From Kastovskya adunca ATA6-11-RM4 (GTDB taxonomy: Bacteria; Cyanobacteriota; Cyanobacteriia; Cyanobacteriales; Coleofasciculaceae): 64,000 nt of DNA. Under the pieces are notes generated by a model, which did no database searches, was not told where the DNA came from, and was given only the letters and a program-made list of their open reading frames with translations. Position numbers and translations under genes: made by a program. Positions 33,524 to 42,419 of this stretch are shown piece after piece (the stretch's first letter is position 1; the number at the start of each line of letters is the position of its first letter). The stretch spans positions 62,001 to 126,000 of the forward strand of contig JAHHHJ010000003.1 of assembly GCA_019359445.1 (NCBI GenBank), in the 5' to 3' direction.

Positions 33524-34609
33524 GTGCAATCTAATCTTATTGAGTCCAATTATCCTTCTACAAGGAAACCAGTCAACAATGGGCGTTCAGACCTTCCTTT
33601 CACCCTACAAGATCTAAAGTCTGCGATTCCGGCTTCTTGCTTCGAGCCATCCATTGCGCGTTCACTTTCGTACTTTTTCCTTGATATTTCTCTAATTGGT
33701 CTGCTCTATGGGGCGGTCTATGTTCTTAATTACTGGTGGTTTTTGCCTATATTCTGGCTAATGCAAGGCACTATGTTCTGGGCATTATTTGTGGTTGGAC
33801 ATGACTGCGGGCATGGTTCTTTTTCTAAGAAGAAATGGCTCAATAATTTAATTGGACATCTGGCTCATACTCCAATTTTAGTTCCTTACCATGGTTGGCG
33901 TATTAGCCACAGAACCCATCATCAAAATACGGGTAATATCCAGACCGATGAAAGCTGGTATCCCCTTACTGAAAGCAAGTATCGGATGACGCCTTGGTGG
34001 GAAAAATTCTTGCGCTTTGAAGCCTTCGGGGTACTTTTTGCTTACCCACTTTATCTGTTCACGGGTTCTCCTGAACGAGAACCAGGCTCACATTTTCTTT
34101 CTAGTAGCCCTTTGTTTCGACCTTCAGAAAAGTGGGATGTTATTACCAGTACAGTTCTCTGGACGTTAATGGTTAGCTTTTTAGGCTGGCTAACATTCCA
34201 ATATGGCTGGCTATTTTTGCTCAAGTATTATCTTGCACCTTATCTCGTGTTTGTTGTTTGGATTGATCTAGTAACATTCCTACATCACACTGAGTCTGAT
34301 ATTCCCTGGTATCGCGGTGAAGAGTGGTATTTTCTTAAAGGTGCGCTATCCACTATTGACCGTAACTATGGGTTAATCAATGGTATTCACCACAACATTG
34401 GGACTCATGTCGCCCACCATATCTTCCTCAATATGCCTCACTACCACTTAAAGACAGCTACAGAGGCAATTAAACCTATTTTGGGAGACTATTATCGCAA
34501 GTCTGACGATTCTATCTTCAAATCGTTCTTCACCTCGTGGCGTAGCTGTCGTTTTGTAGAGGATGAAGGTGGGAAGGTTTTTTACCAGTCCAAAGCCTTA
34601 CCGAAATAA
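33524..34609 (+). CDS. desB: Acyl-lipid omega-3 (delta-15) fatty acid desaturase
   Basis: A 361-residue membrane di-iron desaturase from a GTG start at 33524; a shorter form is possible because the family often begins near PFTLQDLKSAIP (residue 25). Histidine boxes are HDCGH at 93-97, HRTHH at 129-133 and HVAHH at 295-299. The HRTHH second box and PFTLQDLK opening identify the omega-3 group rather than DesA, whose second box is HNYHH. It introduces the omega-3 double bond, and is cold-inducible in other cyanobacteria. Monocistronic, with an inverted repeat in its leader. Confidence 0.92.
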   Translation: MQSNLIESNYPSTRKPVNNGRSDLPFTLQDLKSAIPASCFEPSIARSLSYFFLDISLIGLLYGAVYVLNYWWFLPIFWLMQGTMFWALFVVGHDCGHGSFSKKKWLNNLIGHLAHTPILVPYHGWRISHRTHHQNTGNIQTDESWYPLTESKYRMTPWWEKFLRFEAFGVLFAYPLYLFTGSPEREPGSHFLSSSPLFRPSEKWDVITSTVLWTLMVSFLGWLTFQYGWLFLLKYYLAPYLVFVVWIDLVTFLHHTESDIPWYRGEEWYFLKGALSTIDRNYGLINGIHHNIGTHVAHHIFLNMPHYHLKTATEAIKPILGDYYRKSDDSIFKSFFTSWRSCRFVEDEGGKVFYQSKALPK

Positions 34610-34787
34610 GGCTTATCTGAGCTGATTAATTAGTCGTTTAGTTGGGGTGTATTAATAGAATGCACCCTACTAAAAAGCATTGTTTATCATAAATATAGAA
34701 GGCACTGCCGCGTGTGGTGGGAGGTTCGTTCTTTCTACAACCTCCAGGTAAGTCCTGTTAGTCTCTCTCCATTAACTAAAAACCTTT

Positions 34788-35159
34788 ATGAAACTTAGAC
34801 TACTGACAACAGCCGCACTGTTACTCTCTGGGTTAACGGTTCCCGCGATCGCCCAAACTCCCGAACAGACGCAGCCAAATCAGAGCGTTGACGTTCTCGA
34901 AGTCTGCGCCCAAGGTCGTGCGGCTACTTTACCCATTCCGTTCTCAGACCTTTCACCGGATGATTGGGCGTTTGAAGCGGTAATGAAGCTGTATTACTGC
35001 GGTGCCTATAATGGTTCGCTTCCACCGGAACAGGTTAGACCATTTCTGCAACCGCGTCCAACCCAACCCCTTAGTTTCTCTCCCGCTCCTGATCACAGCA
35101 AATTCAACCAAGCTTCCATAGAGGCGGTGAACTCTGTGTTTAAGCGCAGGGCAATTTGA
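34788..35159 (+). CDS. Secreted small protein with an SLH-like motif
   Basis: A 123-residue exported protein. A clear signal peptide (MKLRLLTTAALLLSGLTVPAIA) ends near residue 22. Residues about 52-75 read IPFSDLSPDDWAFEAVMKLYY, much like one S-layer homology motif, with cysteines at either end (VCAQG and YYCGAY). A Pro-rich tail follows. Single SLH-like motifs are common in cyanobacterial envelope proteins; function unknown. Its last 67 bp overlap the 3' end of the convergent alpha/beta hydrolase gene. Confidence 0.7.
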   Translation: MKLRLLTTAALLLSGLTVPAIAQTPEQTQPNQSVDVLEVCAQGRAATLPIPFSDLSPDDWAFEAVMKLYYCGAYNGSLPPEQVRPFLQPRPTQPLSFSPAPDHSKFNQASIEAVNSVFKRRAI

Positions 35160-36781
35160 GGAGTAGAAAGTGATTGGGCATAGGCGGGGGTTAGGAAAGG
35201 TTGATAGATCTCGGCTTCTGGGGTGAGCTGCTTGATGAATGCCAAACTAACGCCTCGGACGAGCTGACGTAGGGGTGCGGTTTCTTCGCCAATATTCTCT
35301 TTGACGAGGGTACTTTGAGTTAATGATTTGTTGAGGTTATCGGGGTCAGTGACGCTCAGGTGAGTGCCTCCGATGGCGCTCAGGAGGTATTTGCTGCCGG
35401 GGTTTAGCTGCTGAAATACTCGCAGTTGATGGTCTAAAGAGGGGGTGACGGCATCTTCTGTCCCCGTCAAAATTAGGGTGGGGACGGAGACTTTCGCCAG
35501 ACCGTTTTTGCCAAATAGCCGCCCTGAAATAGTATTTAAGGCGAGGACTTGCACAATTCGCGGATCTCGCAGTTGAATTTTGTCATTGGGTAAGTCAGCC
35601 GCTGCACACTGGAACCAATCGGCTGGCGATCGCCCCAAGGGACTGCGATTTTGGCAAAACTGCCGCAACTCATCTAGGTTCAGTTCTGCTCCAGCTAGGG
35701 ACAAGGCGGTGTACCCCCCTAGGGAGTGACCAATGATACTAACTTGTTGCGTGTTAAATCTGCCCTGCCAAAAGCCATCTTCCTGGTTGAATTGGGCTAA
35801 CTTATCCAGGACAAAGCTGACATCTTTAGGACGGTCGAGAAACTCAGAGGCAGGTAACAGGTCGCTGGGATTATCCGAGACAGAGACATCCGTTAACCAG
35901 GTAATATTACTGCCTGGATGCTCTAGAGAGACAACCGTGAGTCCGTGGGAAGCCAGATGACGCCCCAGATAGGTGAGAAATCTCCGGTCAGAGCCGAAGC
36001 CGTGGGAAATAACCACCAAGGGCCCGGAGGAGTTTTGGCTCGAGTAAATGTCGATTGGGATCGTCCGTTGTCGAGAGCGATCGCGTAGAACAACGGTGTT
36101 TTGATTTACCCATTGGTTCCCTTCCGCTGCTGGGTCAAAAGTGGCTCGGAAGCTGTTTTCTGTCGGAACCGTTAATTCTCGTTCTAAGATGGGGCCGAGC
36201 GCCTGACTTTGTAGGTAGGAAGCATTAAACTGAATGGCGATCGCCAAAGCAGAACTGGCATCCACCGTCACCCTTTCCTCTGGGTAAGCCCGCAAAAAAC
36301 CCACCACACTCAACCCATCAACTTGTCGAGCGGCAAGGAATATGGCAGCTTGCAATTCCTCAATTGTGCTACCCGGTAGTGCTACGCCAAGTCTGTTAAT
36401 TAACCGCTGACCATCAGTTGTGCGGAGGTGGTCATTGACGAATTTATCAATCATGTTCGGATCGATTTGCAGCCGTCTTGACAGCAACTGCTGGACTTGC
36501 GGCGTCAAGATGACACCGAAGGGTTTGAGGGCGGGTGATAGTTCCCCTGTGTTGGCAAACGCCTCTAAATCAGCGATGGGGACTGACTGCTCAAAAGGGC
36601 CTAACTTGAGAATCAGACGTTCTGCCGCCTCAGCAGGCACAGCAATACTACAGGCTAAAGCTACTGCTAAGGTACAAATACCGTGCATAACATGCCTATA
36701 CCGACGACTCAGGGAGCTACCCTGTGGGTTGCCCGCGCTCCTGAGAGGAACCTGCCTGAGCTGAGGTTTTGTCACCGCCAT
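35093..36781 (-). CDS. Secreted alpha/beta hydrolase with DUF1400 domain
   Basis: A 562-residue protein. ATG at 36781 (MAVTKPQLRQ) is chosen because AGGAGA precedes it at 8 bp; the frame is open for 94 further codons upstream, but these run towards a terminator. A hydrophobic signal (ICTLAVALACSIAVPAEA) lies at about residues 35-52, followed by a DUF1400 domain (about 60-180) and a platelet-activating-factor-acetylhydrolase-like hydrolase. Nucleophile Ser is in IGHSLGGYTA, acid in TGTEDAVTP, His in GGTHLSVTD. Esterase or lipase activity is likely, substrate unknown. Convergent with, and overlapping by 67 bp, the SLH-like gene. Confidence 0.85.
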   Translation of the reverse strand: MAVTKPQLRQVPLRSAGNPQGSSLSRRYRHVMHGICTLAVALACSIAVPAEAAERLILKLGPFEQSVPIADLEAFANTGELSPALKPFGVILTPQVQQLLSRRLQIDPNMIDKFVNDHLRTTDGQRLINRLGVALPGSTIEELQAAIFLAARQVDGLSVVGFLRAYPEERVTVDASSALAIAIQFNASYLQSQALGPILERELTVPTENSFRATFDPAAEGNQWVNQNTVVLRDRSRQRTIPIDIYSSQNSSGPLVVISHGFGSDRRFLTYLGRHLASHGLTVVSLEHPGSNITWLTDVSVSDNPSDLLPASEFLDRPKDVSFVLDKLAQFNQEDGFWQGRFNTQQVSIIGHSLGGYTALSLAGAELNLDELRQFCQNRSPLGRSPADWFQCAAADLPNDKIQLRDPRIVQVLALNTISGRLFGKNGLAKVSVPTLILTGTEDAVTPSLDHQLRVFQQLNPGSKYLLSAIGGTHLSVTDPDNLNKSLTQSTLVKENIGEETAPLRQLVRGVSLAFIKQLTPEAEIYQPFLTPAYAQSLSTPQIALRLNTEFTASMEAWLNLL

Positions 36782-37129
36782 TCTCTGTTCTCCTAGTGTT
36801 ACTGGTGTCCTGTCTTGATGCTGTTCCAATAGTTTGCTATTCAATCCGTTGAACTGAAACCTCATCATGTCAATGGGAGGAGCATTTGAGCATTCCACAA
36901 CACTCCTACGATCGCATCCAAGTTCTACAAGTTTCCTAAGTTGGGGGATTGGCAAAACGAGGGAGTAGGGGAGATGAGGAGAACTGATAACCTCTAATTG
37001 CTCATCCTTCACCCTTTCTGAGGGTAGATCCCTGGAGACAAATCCAGCAACTACACAGTGCAAAAAAAAAGGACGGGAATGTCCCGTCCGGGTTGTTTTT
37101 AGGAATTGTCTGTCCTTAAGCGCCTAATA
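36782..37129. other. Gap between the hydrolase and DUF1517 genes
   Basis: About 350 bp. The distal part carries the terminator of the DUF1517 gene (37062-37089). The rest contains only an upstream open extension of the hydrolase frame with no protein-like features. Confidence 0.5.
37062..37089 (-). terminator. Intrinsic terminator of the DUF1517 gene
   Basis: GGACGGGA (37071-37078) pairs with TCCCGTCC (37082-37089) around a 3-nt loop, and the minus strand continues with nine T residues (A-run at 37062-37070). It lies 40 bp after the DUF1517 stop. Confidence 0.88.
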
Positions 37130-38098
37130 CTAGACTAGTTTCAAGTCTGGGTAGGCAGCCAGCAAGTCATCGGAGGTCAGAGTATCGCCTTCGGCTTGCG
37201 GTGTCCAGAGAATTTCGAGTGCGAGGAGGCGTTCGCTAGAGATGCCACCAATTTCACGCAAGGCTTGACGCAGGTCATCGGAGCTATTGATGGTGGAGAG
37301 TTTCAAAATACCTTCTGTACCCACTAAGAGGGTGACAATAATGTATTCTCCTGGCCCTTCAGTCTGTTGCGCCAATTCTCCACCACTTCCTGGCAAAGCC
37401 GGATTGTCCGCGCCTTGTCGTAGTTGAGCGTTGACGTTAGAGAGAGTTTCTTCCGTAAATTTGCTGCGTTCTGCGAGGGCGAACTGGTTAAACTTGGCTT
37501 CTGCGGCTTCTAACCCGGTTTGCTGAGATTGGGTCGCACCGTATACCCAGTATTCAGGGTGACGGAGGAGGGCAAGGGTTGCCTCTTGTAGAACTTGCGC
37601 TCTCCCTTGAGCAGAACCTGTATCAGCAGCTTGTGCCAATTGGTCTAATTCGGTTTGCAGATTTCGGGCATTGGAGAGGAGACCAACTTGCAGACGCGCT
37701 ACAGAAACTTTTGGGCTGCCATAGGCTGTCACGTCGTTTTCACCACCGATCCCAGTCCGACGGAAGCTTTGAATTAGGAAGTTGGCGATCGCAAAGAAAA
37801 TCAGAACACCAAAGATACTACCGAAGCCACCGAATAATGGGAAGGGTAACAAGAACGGAAAGCCAAAGCCACCGCCGCCATACCCATAACCACCATAGCC
37901 CCCACCCGGTGCGCGATAGCCACCGCCAGGAGGTGAATAGGTGCGTCCCGGTGAGCGGAATGATCCCCCTCCGATTCGACCGCCACTCCGTGCGGCTAAG
38001 GCGCTGCTAGCATTCCCTAGTACTAGGGTAAAGACTAGTCCAAAGATGAACAGAGATTTCAAAAAGGGCTTGATGGCTGAAAGTAGTTTGTTTCGCAT
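37130..38098 (-). CDS. DUF1517 membrane protein
   Basis: A 322-residue DUF1517 protein. ATG at 38098 (MRNKLLSAIKPF) is preferred over an upstream in-frame ATG. A signal peptide or signal anchor (LFIFGLVFTLVLGNASSALA) is followed by a glycine/serine/proline-rich segment with YGGYGYGGGG repeats, then a membrane helix (about 90-110, IFGVLIFFAIANFLI) and a soluble C-terminal domain (about 125-322) containing KVSVARLQVGLL and GGISSERLLALEILWTPQ. Found in cyanobacteria and chloroplasts; reported effects relate to plastid or thylakoid biogenesis, but the molecular role is not known. A strong terminator follows. Confidence 0.88.
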   Translation of the reverse strand: MRNKLLSAIKPFLKSLFIFGLVFTLVLGNASSALAARSGGRIGGGSFRSPGRTYSPPGGGYRAPGGGYGGYGYGGGGFGFPFLLPFPLFGGFGSIFGVLIFFAIANFLIQSFRRTGIGGENDVTAYGSPKVSVARLQVGLLSNARNLQTELDQLAQAADTGSAQGRAQVLQEATLALLRHPEYWVYGATQSQQTGLEAAEAKFNQFALAERSKFTEETLSNVNAQLRQGADNPALPGSGGELAQQTEGPGEYIIVTLLVGTEGILKLSTINSSDDLRQALREIGGISSERLLALEILWTPQAEGDTLTSDDLLAAYPDLKLV

Positions 38099-38303
38099 AA
38101 TATTAATTACCGTCCGAGCTGAGTAAACTGTAGCGGCTCTGGTGGATCGGTACATCTTTCGACCGACAAGTCTTAAGGAGGAGAACCGAATCGATAGGGA
38201 CAGCAGAACCGTACTAGCTCCATCTCTAATTTACCGTTACCCAACGCCCGCTCAGACTCTCATCCGGTCGTAATTACCGACAGGAAAGCCGTACATAAGG
38301 GGA

Positions 38304-38511
38304 TAGTCCTGAGTCCTGAGTCCTGAGTAGGGGAGAAAGTATGAAGGGTGAAGTATGAAGTATGAAATATGAAATAGGCGATTGGAGTAAGGGCTAATCG
38401 TTGTCAATTTTTCTCTCCTCTGCTCCTCTGCTCCCCTGCTCCCCTGCTCCCCTGCTCCCCTGCTCCCCTGCTCCCCTGCTCCCCTGCTCCTCTGCTCCTC
38501 TGCTCCCGGTG
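38304..38511. repeat. Composite tandem-repeat element R1
   Basis: Three modules: heptamers AGTCCTG (38304-38330), heptamers GTATGAA (38338-38372), and, after a 45-bp unique core (AGGCGATTGGAG...AATTTTTCTC), octamers CTGCTCCC (38408-38508, about 12 units). The core and module order match R2 at 42.1 kb. It abuts the thiS stop codon. Confidence 0.85.
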
Positions 38512-38515
38512 CTGT

Positions 38516-38737
38516 TTATCCGCCGCCGACGATGGTGACGATTTCCAACTTGTCGCCGTCTTGCACTTGGGTTTCTGACCAAAATTGACGATGGAGAATT
38601 TCGCCGTTGTATTCTACGGCAATCAAGCGGGGATTAAGACCGAGCTGTTCGAGGAGTTCGGGGAGGGGGGTTTGGGGAGGGCAAGTTTGGGGTTCGCCGT
38701 TGACTTGCAGGGTGATGTGATCGCTAGAGTTAAACAT
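38516..38737 (-). CDS. thiS: Sulfur carrier protein ThiS
   Basis: A 73-residue beta-grasp sulfur carrier for the thiazole moiety of thiamin. It ends in GG-Gly (IVGGG); the expected C-terminal Gly-Gly that is adenylated and thiocarboxylated by ThiF is followed by one extra Gly here. Other marks are ITLQVNGEPQ and LIAVEYNGEILHR. ATG at 38737 overlaps the thiE stop by 8 bp, so they are cotranscribed and probably translationally coupled. The octamer repeat R1 begins 5 bp beyond its stop. Confidence 0.92.
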   Translation of the reverse strand: MFNSSDHITLQVNGEPQTCPPQTPLPELLEQLGLNPRLIAVEYNGEILHRQFWSETQVQDGDKLEIVTIVGGG

Positions 38738-39818
38738 AAGATTGAGAAACGTTAGGCTCCATACTGCGAACGGTTTGCTGGCGAGCCAGTTGAGAGAGGA
38801 AGTATTGGGTAACTAAGGTGGGCTGCTCGGCTTCCATGATGGAGCGGACGACGGCAATTCTTTCTGCTCCGGCGTTAAGGGCTTCGTTAACGTTACTGGG
38901 ATCGATGCCACCAATGGCAAACCAGGGAATGGACGCATTTTCTGCGGCGTAACGTACATATTCGTGACCAGATGCAGCTTTTCCGGCTTTAGTGGGGGTT
39001 TCATGAACCGGGCCAACTCCGATATAATCAGCACCTTCGGCGATCGCTCGCTGCAATTCATCGGGGTTGGTGGTAGAGCGTCCAATCAAGCGCTGGGGGC
39101 CAAGAATCTGCCGTGCTAGGGCGATGGGGACATCTTGCTGTCCTAAATGAACGCCATCGGCATCAACGGCTACCGCTAAATCAACGCGGTCGTTCATAAT
39201 GAACAGTGCCCCATAGTGATGACACAATTGCCGGAGTTTCTGAGCGTGGGAGAGTCGCACGGTATCGTTAGCGGTTTTTTCTCGGTACTGAACGAGGGTG
39301 AGTCCTCCTTGGAGTGCAGCTTCCACGATGGAGAATAAATTTTCTGAAGGCGAGGTAACCAAGAAAAGATGCGATCGCGCCAGTAATTGATGACGGCGAT
39401 AAGCCAGCAATTGGCTTTCTAAGGTATACACTCGATAGCGCATTTGTTTAAACGCTGTGCCCATGTTTGGGTTATACAGCTTACCGTATTCTTCGAGTAC
39501 CCGCAGGGCTTCTTCAATGCGTCCGAGGTTCACTTGCAAAAGCTGCTGAATGCTCGTGCGAGTTTCTTCTTTGGGATGAGTCAGTTCGGTGCCAAGATCG
39601 CCCTGGGTATCCCGCGCCGCTCGCAAATCGGCAGTATGCCAAGCCCCTAGCTCTTGACGCATTTCCTTACATTCAGCAGCCAGTTGAGAACTGTTCAGCC
39701 CGAAACGACACCATTCTTCTATAATTCGTAAACCTTCTCTGGCTCGATCTAAATTTGCATCTAAAATACGGCAAACGGCGGGTTGCGCTCCTCTAGCTTG
39801 ACTAAATTGATCGCCCAT
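38730..39818 (-). CDS. thiE: ThiD2-ThiE fusion, thiamin phosphate synthase
   Basis: A 362-residue fusion; ATG at 39818 follows GGGAGAAG and is preferred over the start 12 codons earlier. The N-terminal 130 residues (RILDANLDRAREGLRIIEEW) match ThiD2-type sequences reported as hydroxymethylpyrimidine-phosphate kinase; the C-terminal 210 are ThiE, with VQYREK, FIMNDRVDLAVAVDADGVHLGQ, IGVGPVHETPTK and a phosphate-binding IGGI. It joins HMP-PP and thiazole phosphate to thiamin phosphate. This fusion is usual in cyanobacteria. It overlaps thiS, with which it forms a two-gene operon. No TPP riboswitch is visible upstream. Confidence 0.93.
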   Translation of the reverse strand: MGDQFSQARGAQPAVCRILDANLDRAREGLRIIEEWCRFGLNSSQLAAECKEMRQELGAWHTADLRAARDTQGDLGTELTHPKEETRTSIQQLLQVNLGRIEEALRVLEEYGKLYNPNMGTAFKQMRYRVYTLESQLLAYRRHQLLARSHLFLVTSPSENLFSIVEAALQGGLTLVQYREKTANDTVRLSHAQKLRQLCHHYGALFIMNDRVDLAVAVDADGVHLGQQDVPIALARQILGPQRLIGRSTTNPDELQRAIAEGADYIGVGPVHETPTKAGKAASGHEYVRYAAENASIPWFAIGGIDPSNVNEALNAGAERIAVVRSIMEAEQPTLVTQYFLSQLARQQTVRSMEPNVSQSYV

Positions 39819-40129
39819 TGCAAACTTCTCCCTTGTTGATTGTTTTGTGGTCACAAAAAACTTATTTTCCTTAATTCTCAGGGCTTTTCAAGCCAAAAAT
39901 CCCAAAACCCCGAATTCCTTTCTCTTTCCTTGACCCCTCGGCTGGTTTTCTTGAGTCAGCTTGAGCTAGCAAGCGGAGAAATCCAGCAAACCTTAGGGTG
40001 AGACTGTGTCAGGAGCTTTTGAAAACGACGCATTTTTAAAAACAAGTCAAAAAATACCTTGCTGTAAGTGATAACTTTTATCGTATTCTCACTCTCCAAT
40101 TGCCGTTCCGACTTCACAGGAGTAAAGCG

Positions 40130-42073
40130 ATGAGACACCCCTTCCGTAGCGGTCAATCATCCGTATCTGTTCTGCCCTGGCGTCAGTATGTCATGACCTA
40201 TGGCATGGTTTTGGGACTAGGAGTTACTCTCCTCGAACCCATCTGGCTGAGTACTAAAGCAGCGGCAAACGATGCTATCCCCAAAGCTAGTGCGCCGTCT
40301 TTAGTCGCGCAACTCCCGGCTGGGGCAAACAGTTCGCCTGCCGTTGACCTATTATTTGTCAATCCAGCAACAGGAAACGACCGCTCCGGGAATGGTTCTG
40401 AGCGATCGCCCTTGAAAACCATTACTCAGGCACTCAGCATAGCCCAACCGAACACAGTGATTTTACTGGCTCCCGGTACCTACAGCAGCGAAACCGGGGA
40501 AGTTTTCCCCCTCAGACTGCAACCGAGAGTGACGATTCAAGGCGTTCCCCGGACGCGAGGTCAAAATATTGTCATCAAAGGCGGCGGACAAGTTTTTGTC
40601 AACTACGCCTCTGGGCAAGCTGCAACATCCCAACAGCCCCCAGGTAGTAGTCAAAATGTGGCGATTCTCGCCCTGCATCCCTCTGGTTTGACAGGGGTGA
40701 CGGTGACTAACCCCAACCCCCAAGGCTATGGTCTTTGGATCGAATCGAGTGCTTCGGCGATCGCTGACAACACCTTCACGGGTAGCGGTCAGGATGGCAT
40801 TTTTGTCAATGGCGACAGCACGCCGATTATCCGCAGCAACTATATCGATGAAAACGGGGCAAACGGCATGACGGTGGCTGGAACCGCCAGACCGGAAGTG
40901 CGGGAGAATGTCTTTGAAAACACTGGCATCGGGATGAGTATTATTGAAAACTCTGCGCCGCAACTGTTGGGGAATCGCATCAGCAGTAACCGCTACGGTG
41001 TCGTTGTGAGCGCCAATGCTAGACCCGTTTTGCGGAATAACCTGATTGCCGATAGCCAGGAAGATGGCTTAGTCATCAGTACTACATCCCGCCCTGACTT
41101 AGGAACCGCCGCTGTACCAGGAAACAACACCTTTCGCGGCAATCGTGGCACTGACATTAATAGTCAAGCCTCCGAGTCGGCGATCGCTACTTTAGATAAT
41201 CAGCCTCGCCCTGTCTCTACCCCTAGCCCCTCGGTTAGCCCCAGTACCGTCGCCTCAACTCCTGCACCTCCGCCGCCAGATCCTACCCCTACTCCTGCAC
41301 CCCAGGCGGCTGCACCCGCGCAACAGCCTTCATCAGAGGCACCCTTGCGAATTATGTCGCTGAGATTTCCGGATACCAGCCAGCCCAGCAACGCCGCTAC
41401 ACCCGACTCAGCGCCAACCCAGCAGCCCACTAGCTCCATCTCTGCCTCGTCCTTTCCCGCCCCAAACAGCTTAAAACCCCAAGCCTCATCGCTCTCGGAA
41501 CCCATCAACGAGCTATCCTTCACCGCACCGTCTGTGGGAAGCCGCAACCCAACGCCCTCCGCTTCGCCAACCCTTCAAAGCGACGACATCGCCCTAGACG
41601 GTGGCGTAGAAATTTCGGTACCAACCCCGACTCTCTCGCCCCAACCGCCTACACCAGCCCCCTCTAATCCAGTGACAACAGGAGATATTGATAATACTTC
41701 TGCATTAGGGTCGTCGTTGACATCTGGGCTACCCGTCCTCGCTCCTAGCCCTCTCCCTGGTAGCAACGGACAAAATGCTCCTGTTGCCCCAATGCCCCCT
41801 GTCCGCGATTCCAACCTTCCCGAAAGCCCCCCTAAAGAAACCTCAACTGCCTTAAATAGTGGAACAGCAAGTAACCGCTACCGAGTTTGGGTAGCAACGG
41901 AGAACGAGAACCAGCAAAACTTAGTGCGATCGCTAATTCCCGGTGCCTTCCGTAGCACCGCCAATGGACGAACCGTAATGCAAGCCGGAATATTTAGCGA
42001 TCGCGTTAATGCCGAAGAAGTGCTGCAACTCCTCAGTACGAAGGGTTTGAAGGGGACGATTGATGAGCTGTGA
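40130..42073 (+). CDS. DUF1565 right-handed beta-helix protein, exported
   Basis: A 647-residue protein; ATG at 40130 (MRHPFRSG) follows AGGAG. N-terminal hydrophobic signal at about residues 20-50. Residues about 75-360 form a right-handed parallel beta-helix: the DUF1565 start FVNPATGNDRSGNG and then repeated turns of ITDNTFTGSG-like rungs (GIFVNGDSTPIIRSN, GMTVAGTARPEV, GMSIIENSAPQL). Residues 365-570 are Pro/Ser/Thr/Ala-rich and disordered. The last 65 residues (YRVWVATENENQQNLV...GIFSDRVNAEEV) look like a SPOR-type peptidoglycan-binding domain. An envelope-located polysaccharide-binding or modifying role is inferred. Repeat R2 starts at its stop codon. Confidence 0.85.
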   Translation: MRHPFRSGQSSVSVLPWRQYVMTYGMVLGLGVTLLEPIWLSTKAAANDAIPKASAPSLVAQLPAGANSSPAVDLLFVNPATGNDRSGNGSERSPLKTITQALSIAQPNTVILLAPGTYSSETGEVFPLRLQPRVTIQGVPRTRGQNIVIKGGGQVFVNYASGQAATSQQPPGSSQNVAILALHPSGLTGVTVTNPNPQGYGLWIESSASAIADNTFTGSGQDGIFVNGDSTPIIRSNYIDENGANGMTVAGTARPEVRENVFENTGIGMSIIENSAPQLLGNRISSNRYGVVVSANARPVLRNNLIADSQEDGLVISTTSRPDLGTAAVPGNNTFRGNRGTDINSQASESAIATLDNQPRPVSTPSPSVSPSTVASTPAPPPPDPTPTPAPQAAAPAQQPSSEAPLRIMSLRFPDTSQPSNAATPDSAPTQQPTSSISASSFPAPNSLKPQASSLSEPINELSFTAPSVGSRNPTPSASPTLQSDDIALDGGVEISVPTPTLSPQPPTPAPSNPVTTGDIDNTSALGSSLTSGLPVLAPSPLPGSNGQNAPVAPMPPVRDSNLPESPPKETSTALNSGTASNRYRVWVATENENQQNLVRSLIPGAFRSTANGRTVMQAGIFSDRVNAEEVLQLLSTKGLKGTIDEL

Positions 42074-42403
42074 GTCCTAAGTCCTGAGTCGGGGAGAAAG
42101 TATGAAGGGTGAAGTATGAAGGGTGAAGTATGAAGTATGAAGGGTGAAGTATGAAGTATGTTCGGCGAAGCCGTTGCCGGAGGCTAGGGTGAAGTATGAA
42201 GGGTGAAGTATGAAGTATGAAATAGGCGATTGGAATAATGGCTAATCGTCGTCAATTTTTCTCTCCCCTACTCCCCCGCACCCCTGCACCCCTGCTCCCC
42301 CGCACCCCTGCACCCCCGCTCCCCTGCTCCCCCGCACCCCTGCACCCCTGCACCCCTGCTCCCCCGCACCCCCGCTCCCCTGCTCCCCTGCTCCCCCGGT
42401 TCC
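42074..42403. repeat. Composite tandem-repeat element R2
   Basis: Heptamers AGTCCTA/AGTCCTG (42074-42092), heptamers GTATGAA/GGTGAAG with an inserted 30-bp segment (42096-42225), the AGGCGATTGGAATAATGG core shared with R1, then octamers CTGCACCC/CCGCTCCC (42272-42395). It fills the gap between the beta-helix gene and a frameshifted kinase. Confidence 0.85.
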
Positions 42404-42419
42404 CATCTCCTTAAACGTG

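Noticed and set aside
36782-37063. 94-codon N-terminal extension of the alpha/beta hydrolase
   Set aside because: The residues are not protein-like, and a good ribosome site precedes the ATG at 36781.
38304-38511. Possible CRISPR array
   Set aside because: Units are 7-8 bp, contiguous and without spacers, so they are short tandem repeats.
38394-38582. Open frames with Gly-Ala-Glu-Gln-Gly-Ser repeats in R1, R2 and R4
   Set aside because: They are translations of the octamer repeats and have no counterpart in real protein families.
39819-40129. TPP riboswitch before thiE
   Set aside because: No CTGAGA or ACCTGATC-like conserved boxes on the minus strand.
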